Positions 8,304 through 16,562 are shown, counted from the first letter of the stretch. The stretch is DNA of 64,000 bases from Pseudomonas nabeulensis (GCF_004682045.1 NZ_QUZT01000001.1:186001-250000); one strand, 5' to 3'. A program made the numbers and translations. The notes: generated from the letters alone by a model not told the origin.

Positions 8304-8416
8304 GGGGCTGGCTCCTTTGGTTATTTTTTTGGCAGGAGAAAGGTCGAACACGTGCGCTCTATGGGCGCTTGTTGAGGGTAATTTTTCGTCTCGGGGCTAG
8401 GATTAGTCAATTTTCT

Positions 8417-8438
8417 ATTTATTATTCAGATTATAAAT
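8417..8438. promoter_or_regulatory. AT-rich dyad between LysR and MFS operon
   Basis: ATTTAT (8417-8422) and ATAAAT (8433-8438) form an inverted repeat with a 10-nt spacer, the T-N11-A form recognised by LysR proteins. It lies 24 bp before the LysR start in an AT-rich stretch of a divergent intergenic region. Operator role is inferred. Confidence 0.4.
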
Positions 8439-8461
8439 CCTGCTTATGATTGAGCCGAAGC

Positions 8462-9400
8462 ATGTCCGAACTCCGTCGCAATACTCACCCGCTACTCAAC
8501 GACCGCCTGGACTGGAACCTGCTGCGCACCTTCCGCGTCATCGGCCAAGAGCTAAGCATCAGCCGCGCCGCCGCCCGCCTGCACTTGACCCAACCCGCCA
8601 TCAGCCAGGCCCTCAAGCGTCTGGAAGAACAACTTGGCTGCGAACTCATCGCCCGCCGTGGCCCACGCTTTGTGCTGACCGAAGCTGGCGAACAAATCTT
8701 CACCATTGCCGGCGAGATGTACGGACAGGTGTCACAGATGAGCAACGCGCTGCAAAAACCCGGCGACGAAGTGATCGGCAAGGTGCGGCTGTTGATGATC
8801 AGCCGAATCAATTCGGACACCTTCGATGACTTTCTCGCAGGCTTCCATCGCGAACATCCTCGGGTGGACCTGGAGGTCGAAGTGATGCGCAGCTCGGACA
8901 TCGTCGCCGCGCTCCTGGAAAAAACCGCGACCCTGGGCTTGAGCCTCAACCGTCGCCCGCAGCCACGCCTGGAACAACACCTGTTCCTGCGCCAGCGCTA
9001 CGCGTTCTTCTGCGGACGACACCACCCGCTGTTTGGACGCACCGGCCTGGCTGAGGGGGATTTACAGTCGGAAAATTTCGTCAGTTTCACCAGCGACCAG
9101 ATTGGCGGGATGCTATCGCCGCTGACGATCTTTCGCGATCAACAGGGCTTCAGCGGGCGGATTGTGGCCTCATCGTCCAGCCTGGAAGAAGTGCGACGCT
9201 TGGTGATTGCCGGGTTTGGCCTGGGCTGCCTGCCGATTCATGTGGTGGCCGAGGATGTAAAGAATGGGCTGCTCTGGCGGCTGCCGCCGGATGAAGGGAT
9301 TGCGGATGTGGACATTCACCTGCTGTGGAATCGGGAGCAGAAGATGAGTCGGGCGGAGGGGGTGTTTATTGAGAGTCTTTTGGCGCGGTTGACCCGCTAA
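8462..9400 (+). CDS. LysR-family transcriptional regulator of the adjacent catabolic operon
   Basis: A 312-residue LTTR. The HTH reads F-R-V-I-G-Q-E-L-S-I-S-R-A-A-A-R-L-H-L-T-Q-P-A-I-S-Q-A-L-K-R-L-E. The effector domain follows, with G-F-G-L-G-C-L-P near residue 260. ATG 8462 is chosen; an in-frame TTG at 8450 is possible. Divergent from the MFS-amidohydrolase-deacetylase operon, which is the usual arrangement of a LysR gene and its target, so it likely activates that operon in response to its substrate. Confidence 0.9.
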   Translation: MSELRRNTHPLLNDRLDWNLLRTFRVIGQELSISRAAARLHLTQPAISQALKRLEEQLGCELIARRGPRFVLTEAGEQIFTIAGEMYGQVSQMSNALQKPGDEVIGKVRLLMISRINSDTFDDFLAGFHREHPRVDLEVEVMRSSDIVAALLEKTATLGLSLNRRPQPRLEQHLFLRQRYAFFCGRHHPLFGRTGLAEGDLQSENFVSFTSDQIGGMLSPLTIFRDQQGFSGRIVASSSSLEEVRRLVIAGFGLGCLPIHVVAEDVKNGLLWRLPPDEGIADVDIHLLWNREQKMSRAEGVFIESLLARLTR

Positions 9401-9587
9401 TACTACCCGTTGATGTACTTGGAGATTTTCCTGACGGGGTTACCAGACGCTTCTCTCAATGAAGCCCTTGAGGGGTATCAACGCAGCACCTACAGTTCTG
9501 TCGAGCTGTGCAATGAGGCACAGTTTGATCGCCAATCACTATTCACATAAGCTGGACGCCATGAACACACATCCCTCGGAGGCTCCG

Positions 9588-9734
9588 ATGGCCACCACCC
9601 GAAAAGGCGAAAAGCCACGCAAGAAAGTTGTCAGCCGAGAGCTGACCTTCCTTGACGTACGGCAAGCCGCGCGTGATGGCCAGAAAGTCTTCGACTCCTT
9701 TGTGATCAGCGGCAAGCTTCCAATCTCCAAGTAG
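9588..9734 (+). CDS. Small protein upstream of YafO-like toxin, candidate antitoxin
   Basis: A 48-residue ORF with a strong GGAGG five nt before ATG 9588. It starts with a basic segment (T-R-K-G-E-K-P-R-K-K) and continues S-R-E-L-T-F-L-D-V-R-Q-A-A-R-D-G-Q-K-V-F. An upstream in-frame ATG at 9561 would give 57 residues. The stop is 6 bp before the toxin start. It does not look like YafN (Phd/YefM fold), the usual partner of YafO, and I recognise no HTH or RHH. Its position makes it the likely antitoxin, but that is inference. Confidence 0.55.
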   Translation: MATTRKGEKPRKKVVSRELTFLDVRQAARDGQKVFDSFVISGKLPISK

Positions 9735-9740
9735 GATTGA

Positions 9741-10166
9741 ATGCCCGCTGTCAAAATCTCCCCACTGTTCCAACAGATCAACCAATGGGAAAATTTCGCC
9801 GCGCACTTTTACAACTACAAAGTTTGCGGCGAACTGCCTTCAATTTTCGGTCGAGATGAAAGCCTCGACCTGAGCGACATGCATCATGTCCATCTGGCAA
9901 GCACCTCCCGAATCCAAGCTCGATGGGCCAAGATCAGACGCCAGTACGACCGCACCACCGCCACAAACGACCCCAATAACGATTTCTGGCTTATTTACGC
10001 TCACGACGAATACTGCGACAGCTACTTGCTGCTGACGGTCGTCGGGCCTGACGCCCACAGTCGCGTCGAATGGGGATCGTACCTGCGCACGATATATAAC
10101 GATGTAGTTTCGCCATGGATCCTGGGCCGAGCTATCTATCCCGATATCGACGATGTGGGCGAATAG
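9741..10166 (+). CDS. YafO-family toxin (ribosome-dependent mRNA interferase)
   Basis: A 141-residue protein matching remembered E. coli YafO: N-F-A-A-H-F-Y-N-Y-K followed by G-E-L-P-S-I-F-G-R-D-E, then V-H-L-A-S, corresponding to YafO Y-K-R-D-G-V-L-P-D-I-F-G-R-D and H-I-H-L-A-N. The middle has F-W-L-I-Y-A-H-D-E, and W-G-S-Y-L-R-T-I lies near the C-terminus. YafO cleaves mRNA near the start codon in the 50S-bound state. It is separated from a short upstream ORF by 6 bp. The gene is about the family's usual length plus a C-terminal extension. Confidence 0.7.
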   Translation: MPAVKISPLFQQINQWENFAAHFYNYKVCGELPSIFGRDESLDLSDMHHVHLASTSRIQARWAKIRRQYDRTTATNDPNNDFWLIYAHDEYCDSYLLLTVVGPDAHSRVEWGSYLRTIYNDVVSPWILGRAIYPDIDDVGE

Positions 10167-10349
10167 GTCTTGCACCTAAGTCCTTTGACTGTCAAAAGCC
10201 GAGTGGCTACAACCCCGTCACATCGATAGCACTGATGATTACTATCGAAACGACAGTCTGCTGAATTTCCCCACCCGGTTCATATAATCGCCTGCCAATC
10301 CTTCCCCGCGCCTGGTTTTCAGGCGGCATTCCTCTTGGACTCCAACACC

Positions 10350-11576
10350 ATGCCCAGCACAAGCCAGGCCCCACGCGGCCGTCCCGAACATAATCAACAA
10401 AGCGTCAAACAGCAATGGTTGGCGATTCTCTCGGTCGCCGTAGGTGCCTTTGCCCTGGTGACCAGTGAGTTTCTCCCGGTGGGCGTGCTCAACGACGTCG
10501 CCAGCGACTTAGGGATCAGCGCCGGTCACGCCGGCTTGATGGTGACCCTGCCCGGCATCATGGCCGCCCTCGCCGCGCCGTTGCTGTCGGTATTTATTGG
10601 CGCCATGGACCGCCGCTACCTGCTGATCAGCCTGACGCTGATCATGATCATCGCCAACTCGGTGGTGGCCTTTGCCAGTGACTTCAACCTGCTGCTGTTC
10701 GGACGCGTGCTATTGGGCATCAGCATCGGCGGGTTCTGGGCCACGGCCATCGCCCTCAGTGGTCGCCTTGCCCCCAAGGGCGTGGGCGTAGCAAAAGCCA
10801 CCTCGATCATCATGATGGGCGTCACCCTGGCCACCGTACTGGGCGTGCCCGTCGGCACGTGGCTCAGTGGCCTGATGGGTTGGCGCATGACCTTCCTCGT
10901 CACCGCGCTGGTCGGCGTGCCAGTGCTGCTGGCACAGGTCTTTCTACTGCCGCGACTCAACCCGGAAAAGGCGATTCTCATCAGCGATCTGCCGGCCCTG
11001 TTTATCAACCCCCAGGCGCGGGTCGGGTTGATCGCCGTGTTGCTGATCGGCCTGGCGCACTTTGCCGCCTACACCTATGTCGCGCCGTTCTTCAAACAGA
11101 GTGCAGGCTTTGATGGGCCGACCATTGGTTCGCTGTTGCTGCTCTACGGCGTGGCCGGGGTGATGGGCAACGTGTTCGCCGGTTTCGCCGCCAACCGCAG
11201 CGTGCGCCACACCTTGCTGCTGGTGGCGCTGATGATCGGCACCAGCACCGCGCTGTTCCCGCATTTCGCCACCGGCATGACCGGCGCTGCGATGCTGATC
11301 GCCCTCTGGGGCTTCGCCTTCGGCGCCTTCCCGGCGTGCGCGAGTATCTGGATGTTTGTGGTTGCGCCCAAGGATGTTGAACGAGGCATGCCGCTGTTTG
11401 TGGCGTTGTTCCAGGTGATTATCGCGCTGGGTTCGTTCTTTGGCGGGCGGATCGTTGACCAGATGGGCAGTGCGGTGTTGTTGAGCTTGGCGACAGCGTT
11501 GGTCGGTGCTGGGTTTGTGACGGTACTGGTGCTGGGCCGTAAGGTGAGTAACACGCTGGTGGCTCAGGCTGCATAG
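10350..11576 (+). CDS. MFS drug/nucleoside efflux transporter, DHA1 family (NepI-like)
   Basis: A 408-residue, 12-TM MFS exporter. T-S-E-F-L-P-V-G-V-L in TM1, D-R-R-Y-L-L in loop 2-3 and G-R-V-L-L-G-I-S-I-G-G-F-W-A in TM4 are typical of the NepI/YdhP/AraJ branch of DHA1, whose members export purine ribonucleosides, sugars or drugs. Substrate unknown. The start is ATG 10350; the longer frame uses TTG 10335. No clear Shine-Dalgarno. It is a single-gene unit with a strong terminator. Confidence 0.85.
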   Translation: MPSTSQAPRGRPEHNQQSVKQQWLAILSVAVGAFALVTSEFLPVGVLNDVASDLGISAGHAGLMVTLPGIMAALAAPLLSVFIGAMDRRYLLISLTLIMIIANSVVAFASDFNLLLFGRVLLGISIGGFWATAIALSGRLAPKGVGVAKATSIIMMGVTLATVLGVPVGTWLSGLMGWRMTFLVTALVGVPVLLAQVFLLPRLNPEKAILISDLPALFINPQARVGLIAVLLIGLAHFAAYTYVAPFFKQSAGFDGPTIGSLLLLYGVAGVMGNVFAGFAANRSVRHTLLLVALMIGTSTALFPHFATGMTGAAMLIALWGFAFGAFPACASIWMFVVAPKDVERGMPLFVALFQVIIALGSFFGGRIVDQMGSAVLLSLATALVGAGFVTVLVLGRKVSNTLVAQAA

Positions 11577-11592
11577 CCAGACAAGATCCACT

Positions 11593-11629
11593 AAAAAGCC
11601 TGCTGAGCGTTGAGTTCAGCAGGCTTTTT
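11593..11629 (+). terminator. Rho-independent terminator after MFS gene
   Basis: Perfect 14-bp stem: AAAAAGCCTGCTGA (11593-11606) with TCAGCAGGCTTTTT (11616-11629), 9-nt loop. A- and T-runs on both sides mean it can act in both directions. Confidence 0.9.
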
Positions 11630-11730
11630 CAATTCCTGCCCAACAGCAAACACACGTCCTGAAAAGCCCGGTAATGAGAATTCCCCCGGCGACGCTTGTG
11701 GGCGCACGCCCCTGAGCTAGCCTCGAAAGG

Positions 11731-11747
11731 GTCGCCGGTGTGGCGAC
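11731..11747. repeat. Short hairpin in the leader of the 42-aa ORF
   Basis: GTCGCC (11731-11736) and GGCGAC (11742-11747) flank a 5-nt loop and lie 20 bp before the ATG of the small ORF. It may be an mRNA hairpin or an operator. Confidence 0.4.
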
Positions 11748-11766
11748 TTACTGTTCAGGAGCGGAT

Positions 11767-11895
11767 ATGCCAACGAGATATCGTGATGCGGTGACAGGGG
11801 AATACGTGACGGAGAGTGAGGCGAAGAAAAGGCCGAGGGAAACAGTGAAGGAAACCGATAAAAAAACCCCACCTAAGCCACAGGGCAAAAAGTGA
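11767..11895 (+). CDS. Small basic protein, R-Y-R-D-A-V-T-G-E-Y-V-T family
   Basis: A 42-residue ORF: start M-P-T-R-Y-R-D-A-V-T-G-E-Y-V-T, then E-A-K-K-R-P, E-T-V-K-E and a K/P-rich tail. AGGAG lies 5 nt before the ATG. The motif of a Y-R-D segment followed by T-G-E-(Y/F)-V-T recurs in short bacterial proteins of unknown role, some encoded in phages. It is too short for most gene finders. Function unknown. Confidence 0.6.
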   Translation: MPTRYRDAVTGEYVTESEAKKRPRETVKETDKKTPPKPQGKK

Positions 11896-11996
11896 GGCGA
11901 ACTGAAATGGAGAACGCCATACGTCTCAACGGACTTGCCAATAAAACGCCTATCACTCACTGTAAAGACCAATGTCATTACATGAGAAAACATTCC

Positions 11997-12236
11997 ATGG
12001 CATCCATAAATGTCCGCATCGATGACGACTTGAAAGCTCGCGCTTATCGTGAGCTGGAAAGACTCGGCGTCACACCTTCCGAACTGATGCGCCAGACCCT
12101 GCAATATGTCGCGGAACGTGGCCAATTACCCTTCAAGCCCGTCCTGATGACTGAAGATGACGAAGCCTTGCTTGCGACTGTTCGAGAACGCCTTGCCTCG
12201 CCTCAACGCGTAAGGGTTTCTATAGATGACCTATAG
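11997..12236 (+). CDS. relB: RelB/DinJ-type antitoxin
   Basis: A 79-residue ribbon-helix-helix antitoxin: A-S-I-N-V-R-I-D-D-D-L-K-A-R-A-Y, then L-G-V-T-P-S-E-L-M-R-Q-T-L-Q-Y-V, the RelB/DinJ pattern. The C-terminal S-P-Q-R-V-R-V-S-I-D-D-L should bind the toxin. ATG 11997 gives the family start; ATG 11982 is an alternative. It overlaps the toxin gene by 11 bp, implying coupled translation. It should repress the pair and block RelE. Confidence 0.85.
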   Translation: MASINVRIDDDLKARAYRELERLGVTPSELMRQTLQYVAERGQLPFKPVLMTEDDEALLATVRERLASPQRVRVSIDDL

Positions 12237-12513
12237 CCTTGATTTTGATGCGCGCGCATTGAAGGAATGGCAAAAAATCGGCGATACCGTCCGCCAGCAG
12301 TTGAAGAAGAAGTTGGTGGAAATCCTGAAAAACCCACGTATTGAGGGCAATCGACTGCACGGCCTGTCTGACTGCTACAGGATCAAACTGCGCAGTAGCG
12401 GTTACAGGCTGTTCTATCAAGTGATTGATCAGGAAATAACGGTGGTCGTTGTGGCAATCGATAAGCGGGAGCGTAATCAGGTTTATCAAAAGGTCTCTGA
12501 GCGTTTGAGTTAA
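12226..12513 (+). CDS. relE: RelE-family toxin (mRNA interferase)
   Basis: A 95-residue toxin with the RelE pattern: Y-S-L-D-F-D-A-R-A-L-K-E-W-Q-K-I, N-P-R-I-E-G-N-R-L-H-G-L-S-D-C-Y-R-I-K-L, R-S-S-G-Y-R-L-F-Y-Q-V, then V-V-A-I-D-K-R-E-R-N-Q-V-Y. The basic Arg/Lys and Tyr residues of the ribosome-dependent RNase site are present. Intact. The shared terminator at 12556-12591 follows. Confidence 0.92.
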   Translation: MTYSLDFDARALKEWQKIGDTVRQQLKKKLVEILKNPRIEGNRLHGLSDCYRIKLRSSGYRLFYQVIDQEITVVVVAIDKRERNQVYQKVSERLS

Positions 12514-12555
12514 TGCGGGGTTTGACCGCTCAACACCCATAAAGCCAAAAAACAA

Positions 12556-12591
12556 AAAAGCCCCGTAGCTTATTCAGCTACGGGGCTTTTT
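12556..12591. terminator. Bidirectional terminator between relE and tRNA-Ser
   Basis: Perfect stem: AAAAGCCCCGTAGCT (12556-12570) with AGCTACGGGGCTTTT (12576-12590), 5-nt loop. It ends relBE on the plus strand and the tRNA-Ser transcript on the minus strand, 9 nt beyond the tRNA CCA. Confidence 0.92.
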
Positions 12592-12599
12592 CTATGTAA

Positions 12600-12689
12600 T
12601 GGCGGAGAGATAGGGATTCGAACCCTAGGTACCGGTGAAGGTACAACGGATTTCGAATCCGTCCCATTCGGCCACTCTGGCATCTCTCC
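12600..12689 (-). tRNA. tRNA-Ser (anticodon CGA)
   Basis: A 90-nt class II tRNA with encoded CCA. The acceptor stem GGAGAGA pairs with TCTCTCC, discriminator G. The anticodon stem ACGGA/TCCGT holds the loop TTCGAAA, giving CGA for UCG codons. The long variable arm and the GGTTCGAATCC T-loop fit tRNA-Ser. Transcribed toward the terminator at 12556-12591. Confidence 0.96.
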
Positions 12690-12773
12690 AACGGCGCGCA
12701 TCATAACAGCGTAACTTGGGAAAGCAAAGCTCGAAGCGAGATTTTTTTCCGTGCTATCAGATGCTTGCGTCGA

Positions 12774-13487
12774 TTAAAGCGGTACGCCGAGACGGTTGGC
12801 GACTTCTTCGTAGGCTTCGATCACGTCACCGAGGCCCTGGCGGAAGCGGTCTTTGTCCATCTTCTTCTTGGTGCCCTTGTCCCACAGGCGGCAGCCGTCC
12901 GGGCTGAATTCGTCGCCCAGGACGATGGAGCCGTCGTGGAACACGCCGAATTCCAGTTTGAAGTCCACCAGCAGCAGGCCAGCGTCGTCGAACAGCTTGC
13001 TCAGCACGTCGTTGACCTTGAGGGACAACTCCTTCATGCGCGCCAGTTGCTCAGCGGTGCCCCAGCCGAATGCCACCACGTGGGATTCGTTGATGAACGG
13101 GTCGCCCTTGGCGTCGTCCTTCAGGAACAGTTCGAAGGTGTAAGGGTTGAGCTTGAGGCCCTCCTCCACGCCCAAACGCTTGACCAGGCTGCCGGCGGCG
13201 TAGTTACGCACGACGCACTCGACCGGGATCATGTCGAGCTTCTTGACCAGGCACTCGTTGTCGCCCAGCAGTTTGTCGAATTGGGTCGGAACGCCGGCCT
13301 CTTCGAGCTTCTGCATGATGAAGGCGTTGAACTTGTTGTTCACCATGCCCTTGCGATCCAGTTGTTCGATGCGCTTGCCGTCGAACGCCGAGGTGTCGTT
13401 GCGAAACAGCAGGATCAGGCGGTTGGCGTCGTCGGTCTTGTAAACCGATTTGGCCTTGCCGCGGTAGAGTTCTTCACGTTTTTCCAT
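12774..13487 (-). CDS. purC: Phosphoribosylaminoimidazole-succinocarboxamide synthase
   Basis: A 237-residue SAICAR synthetase that joins CAIR and L-aspartate with ATP in purine synthesis, in the cytoplasm. [16 protein letters not shown] binds [11 protein letters not shown] is the first PurC signature region, and L-V-D-F-K-L-E-F-G with [12 protein letters not shown] is the second. Length is standard. GGAG lies before the ATG. It is the last gene of a dapA-bamC-exonuclease-purC block, 27 bp after the metallohydrolase. Confidence 0.97.
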   Translation of the reverse strand: MEKREELYRGKAKSVYKTDDANRLILLFRNDTSAFDGKRIEQLDRKGMVNNKFNAFIMQKLEEAGVPTQFDKLLGDNECLVKKLDMIPVECVVRNYAAGSLVKRLGVEEGLKLNPYTFELFLKDDAKGDPFINESHVVAFGWGTAEQLARMKELSLKVNDVLSKLFDDAGLLLVDFKLEFGVFHDGSIVLGDEFSPDGCRLWDKGTKKKMDKDRFRQGLGDVIEAYEEVANRLGVPL

Positions 13488-13514
13488 GATGGGCTCCGCT
13501 TTGAGTGAGGTGGG

Positions 13515-14273
13515 CTAGGCGATGTGTCGCCAGTCGAGCCCTGAATCTTGATCGGCCAGTTGCAGCCAGTCCGGGTCGCACCCGAGGGTGTCGACAAAAC
13601 ATTGCCGGGCAAGCGTCGGCAGGTTGTTCTTGCTGCTCAAGTGGGCCAGGACCAGGTGTTGCAGGTCTTGCCAGCCCAACTCATACACCAGGTACGCCGC
13701 CTGATGGTTGTTCAAATGTCCCAGTTCGCCGCCGACCCGCTGCTTGAGAAAGCGAGGGTAATGACCGCGCGCCAGCAGGTCCCGGCAGTGGTTGGACTCG
13801 ATCATCAATGCATCGAGGTCACGGTAACCGTCCAGTACCTTGGAGCAATACGACCCCAGGTCGGTGAGCACACCAAAACGCCGCTCGCCATCGCTGAAGA
13901 CATACTGCGTCGGTTCCTGAGCGTCGTGCGCCACGGCAATCACGTCGATGCTCAACGCGCCGATTTGCAATTGCTCGCCACCGGCCAGGAAACCTGCGGG
14001 TTCAATGGGTTTGCGCATCCCGCGCAAGGTGCCGCGACTGAGGTACACCGGAAGATTGTAGCGCCGAGACAGCAAACCCACGCCATGCACGTGGTCGGCA
14101 TGTTCGTGGGTTACCAGAATCGCGCTCAGCTGCGCGGGGTGAACCCCCAGGCGCAGTAGGCGCCGCTCGGTTTCTTTTAACGAGAAACCACAATCCACCA
14201 GCACATACGTGTCGTCATGTGCGACCAGCGTGCCGTTCCCTTGGCTACCGCTGCCGAGAACGGCAAAACGCAT
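13515..14273 (-). CDS. MBL-fold metallohydrolase, YycJ/WalJ-like (exonuclease type)
   Basis: A 252-residue metallo-beta-lactamase-fold protein. T-H-E-H-A-D-H (about residues 55-61) is the H-x-H-x-D-H metal motif, with a following A-H-D at 115 and E-S-N-H-C near 160; the N-terminal G-S-G-S-Q-G-N is the YycJ/WalJ signature. Relatives are 5'-3' DNA exonucleases. It is 4 bp from bamC and 27 bp from purC, an arrangement I recall from other pseudomonads. Cytoplasmic. Confidence 0.85.
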   Translation of the reverse strand: MRFAVLGSGSQGNGTLVAHDDTYVLVDCGFSLKETERRLLRLGVHPAQLSAILVTHEHADHVHGVGLLSRRYNLPVYLSRGTLRGMRKPIEPAGFLAGGEQLQIGALSIDVIAVAHDAQEPTQYVFSDGERRFGVLTDLGSYCSKVLDGYRDLDALMIESNHCRDLLARGHYPRFLKQRVGGELGHLNNHQAAYLVYELGWQDLQHLVLAHLSSKNNLPTLARQCFVDTLGCDPDWLQLADQDSGLDWRHIA

Positions 14274-14277
14274 CGGA

Positions 14278-15393
14278 TCAGCCCAGGTTGTCCTGAATCA
14301 CGCCCAACACTTTGCGCGCGGTTTCAGCCGGTGCAACGGTGTTGATGTTCTTCTCGACGGTGACTTGCACGCTGTCGCCCACCTTGCTCAAACGAACCTG
14401 GTAACGCTCGGCACGGGTCTCGATCTCTTCCTTGGTCGGCGCACTGCCGAACAATTTGCTGAAGAAACCTGGCTCGTCATCTTTCTTCTCGGCCTTTTCA
14501 GCCACGTTGATGTAGTACAGGCCCAGGCTGCGGTTGATGTCTTCAACACGCCAAGGGCCTTGCTCCAACGCGCGGCCAACACTGGCCCAAGCACGGTCCA
14601 GGTCTTCACCCAGGTTCAGCACCACGTTGCCGCTACCGTCTTCACTGAGGCTGACGCGGCTCGGGGTGTCGTAATCACGTGCAGCGAGCAGGGAAACCGA
14701 ACCACCCTTCTCGGAGATACGGCTCATGCTGGCCAGCATCTCGTCGACCAGTGCCGAATCGACACCAGTGTTGACCGAACGGTTGGTGAAATCGACGTTG
14801 GCGGTGCTGCCGGCAGGACGCTCGGCGCTGACGACGTAGACTTCACTGGTATTGCGCTGCACGCCGGGCTCGATGCGCACACGCACACGGGCTTCGCTGT
14901 CGGCGGCTACACCGCCGGCCTGCAGGCGCTTGGCCATGGTGGCGGACAGCTCGCTGCCTTGCTGCCATGCGGTGGTGAACTCACCGGTCTGCGGACGTTG
15001 CTCATCGATGCGGAAGCCATTGTCCTGGAAGAACTGTACGGCCACCGGCCAGACTTCGGCAGGTGGGCGCTGAGCCATGATCCAGCGATTGTCGCCGCTC
15101 TTTTGCAGGCTGTAGTCGCTGGCGTCCGCCACGGCCGAGATCGGCTGTGGACGTGGCACGACGTACTCACCCTTGGTGGTGTCGTCGGCAACGTTACGCG
15201 GGATCGGCAATAGCGGATCAAGGCGCTTGGCGACGTTGACGTCCGGCGGCAGTTGCATCGGTTTGGTTGCTTGGGCTTCCAGGTAATCGCTACCGCGGTC
15301 GCGGAAGTAACCTTCCGGGCCCCAGATCCAACCGCAGCCACTGGTGCTGGAGATAATCAAGGCAAGTGCGGAAAGTCCGGCCAATCGCTTCAT
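14278..15393 (-). CDS. bamC: Outer-membrane assembly lipoprotein BamC (NlpB)
   Basis: A 371-residue lipoprotein. The signal M-K-R-L-A-G-L-S-A-L-A-L-I-I-S-S-T-S-G-C ends in the lipobox T-S-G-C. The mature N-terminus is the unstructured BamD-binding segment, followed by two BamC domains (V-W-P-V-A-V-Q-F-F-Q-D-N-G-F near 120; R-V-L-G-V at the end). It belongs to the BAM complex in the outer membrane. ATG 15393 is chosen for the signal sequence; the frame is open to 15531. It starts 17 bp after dapA. Confidence 0.93.
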   Translation of the reverse strand: MKRLAGLSALALIISSTSGCGWIWGPEGYFRDRGSDYLEAQATKPMQLPPDVNVAKRLDPLLPIPRNVADDTTKGEYVVPRPQPISAVADASDYSLQKSGDNRWIMAQRPPAEVWPVAVQFFQDNGFRIDEQRPQTGEFTTAWQQGSELSATMAKRLQAGGVAADSEARVRVRIEPGVQRNTSEVYVVSAERPAGSTANVDFTNRSVNTGVDSALVDEMLASMSRISEKGGSVSLLAARDYDTPSRVSLSEDGSGNVVLNLGEDLDRAWASVGRALEQGPWRVEDINRSLGLYYINVAEKAEKKDDEPGFFSKLFGSAPTKEEIETRAERYQVRLSKVGDSVQVTVEKNINTVAPAETARKVLGVIQDNLG

Positions 15394-15410
15394 GCGTAGT
15401 GCTTCCTCAA

Positions 15411-16289
15411 TTAAACCAGGACGCCGGACTGGCGCAGGGCCTGTCGCAGCGGTTCGTGACAGGCTTCGCTCAGACGGGTGAGCGGCAGACGGATACCGTC
15501 CGGCATCAGGCCCATCTCGAACAGCGCCCATTTCACGGGGATAGGGTTGGATTCAATAAACAGTGTCTTGTTGAGCGGCATCAGCTTCTCGTGGATCGCG
15601 CGGGCGGTTGCGGCGTCACCCGCGATGGCGGCAGCGCACATTTCGCTCATGGCGCGCGGGGCCACGTTGGCGGTCACGGAGATGTTGCCCTTGCCGCCCA
15701 GCAGGATCAGCTCGACAGCGGTGGCGTCGTCACCGGAATACACCAGGAAGTCGCTGCTCACGCCGGCCAGGATGTCCTTGGCGCGCTGCAAGTCGCCGGT
15801 GGCTTCCTTGATGCCGATGATGTTCGGCACGGTGGACAGGCGGATCACGGTCGCGGCCTGCATGTCGCACGCGGTGCGGCCCGGTACGTTGTAGAGGATC
15901 TGCGGGATATCGACGGCTTCGGCGATGGCGCGGAAGTGCTGGTACAAGCCTTCCTGGGTCGGTTTGTTGTAGTACGGGGTCACCAGCAGGCAGGCATCGG
16001 CCCCGGCCTTCTTGGCGTTGTTGGTCAGCTCGATCGCTTCACGCGTCGAGTTGGCGCCCGTACCGGCGATGACGGCAATACGGCCCGCTACGCGCTTGAC
16101 CACGAATTCGATGACCTGGATATGTTCTTCCACATCCAGGGTGGCCGACTCACCTGTGGTGCCGACCGCCACAATGGCGTTGGTGCCTTCTTGCAGGTGG
16201 AAGTCCACCAGTTTGCCCAGGCTGTCCCAGTCGAGATGACCTTGTGCATCCATGGGTGTGACCAGTGCCACCATACTGCCCGCAATCAT
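15411..16289 (-). CDS. dapA: 4-hydroxy-tetrahydrodipicolinate synthase
   Basis: A 292-residue TIM-barrel aldolase that condenses pyruvate with aspartate semialdehyde in lysine and diaminopimelate synthesis. V-G-T-T-G-E-S-A-T-L (T44/T45 site), V-T-P-Y-Y-N-K-P-T-Q (catalytic Tyr), L-Y-N-V-P-G-R-T and I-I-G-I-K-E-A-T-G-D (Schiff-base Lys) are all present. ATG 16289 has AGGAG; the frame extends to 16337. First gene of the dapA-bamC-MBL-purC block. No riboswitch was recognised upstream. Confidence 0.97.
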   Translation of the reverse strand: MIAGSMVALVTPMDAQGHLDWDSLGKLVDFHLQEGTNAIVAVGTTGESATLDVEEHIQVIEFVVKRVAGRIAVIAGTGANSTREAIELTNNAKKAGADACLLVTPYYNKPTQEGLYQHFRAIAEAVDIPQILYNVPGRTACDMQAATVIRLSTVPNIIGIKEATGDLQRAKDILAGVSSDFLVYSGDDATAVELILLGGKGNISVTANVAPRAMSEMCAAAIAGDAATARAIHEKLMPLNKTLFIESNPIPVKWALFEMGLMPDGIRLPLTRLSEACHEPLRQALRQSGVLV

Positions 16290-16562
16290 GCAACCGCTCC
16301 TGCCGGAAAAAGAGAGCCGTAATGGTACTGGCGCCAAGATGCTTGCACAAGCGAAGTACCGCGTGAGGATGCGTTATGGCGCAACTAAACGACGGGCAAT
16401 GCCATCATTGGGCCAAAGCACCGCGTGAAGCAGGATGAAATAAGCTCGATCGCGTAATGAAAACGCCACCTCCTATCCCTTGGCGGCGCTTTTCGCTACC
16501 CTTCATCCTTTGATCGATACAGCCCTCACGGTATCGACCGCTCATCGTTTTAGGAAGGCTGC

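Noticed and set aside
1683..9742. A shared 15-nt string, CAAGTAGGATTGAAT, at about 1683 and 9729
   Set aside because: Only 15 nt, expected about by chance in 64 kb, and its role differs (palindrome versus stop/start junction).
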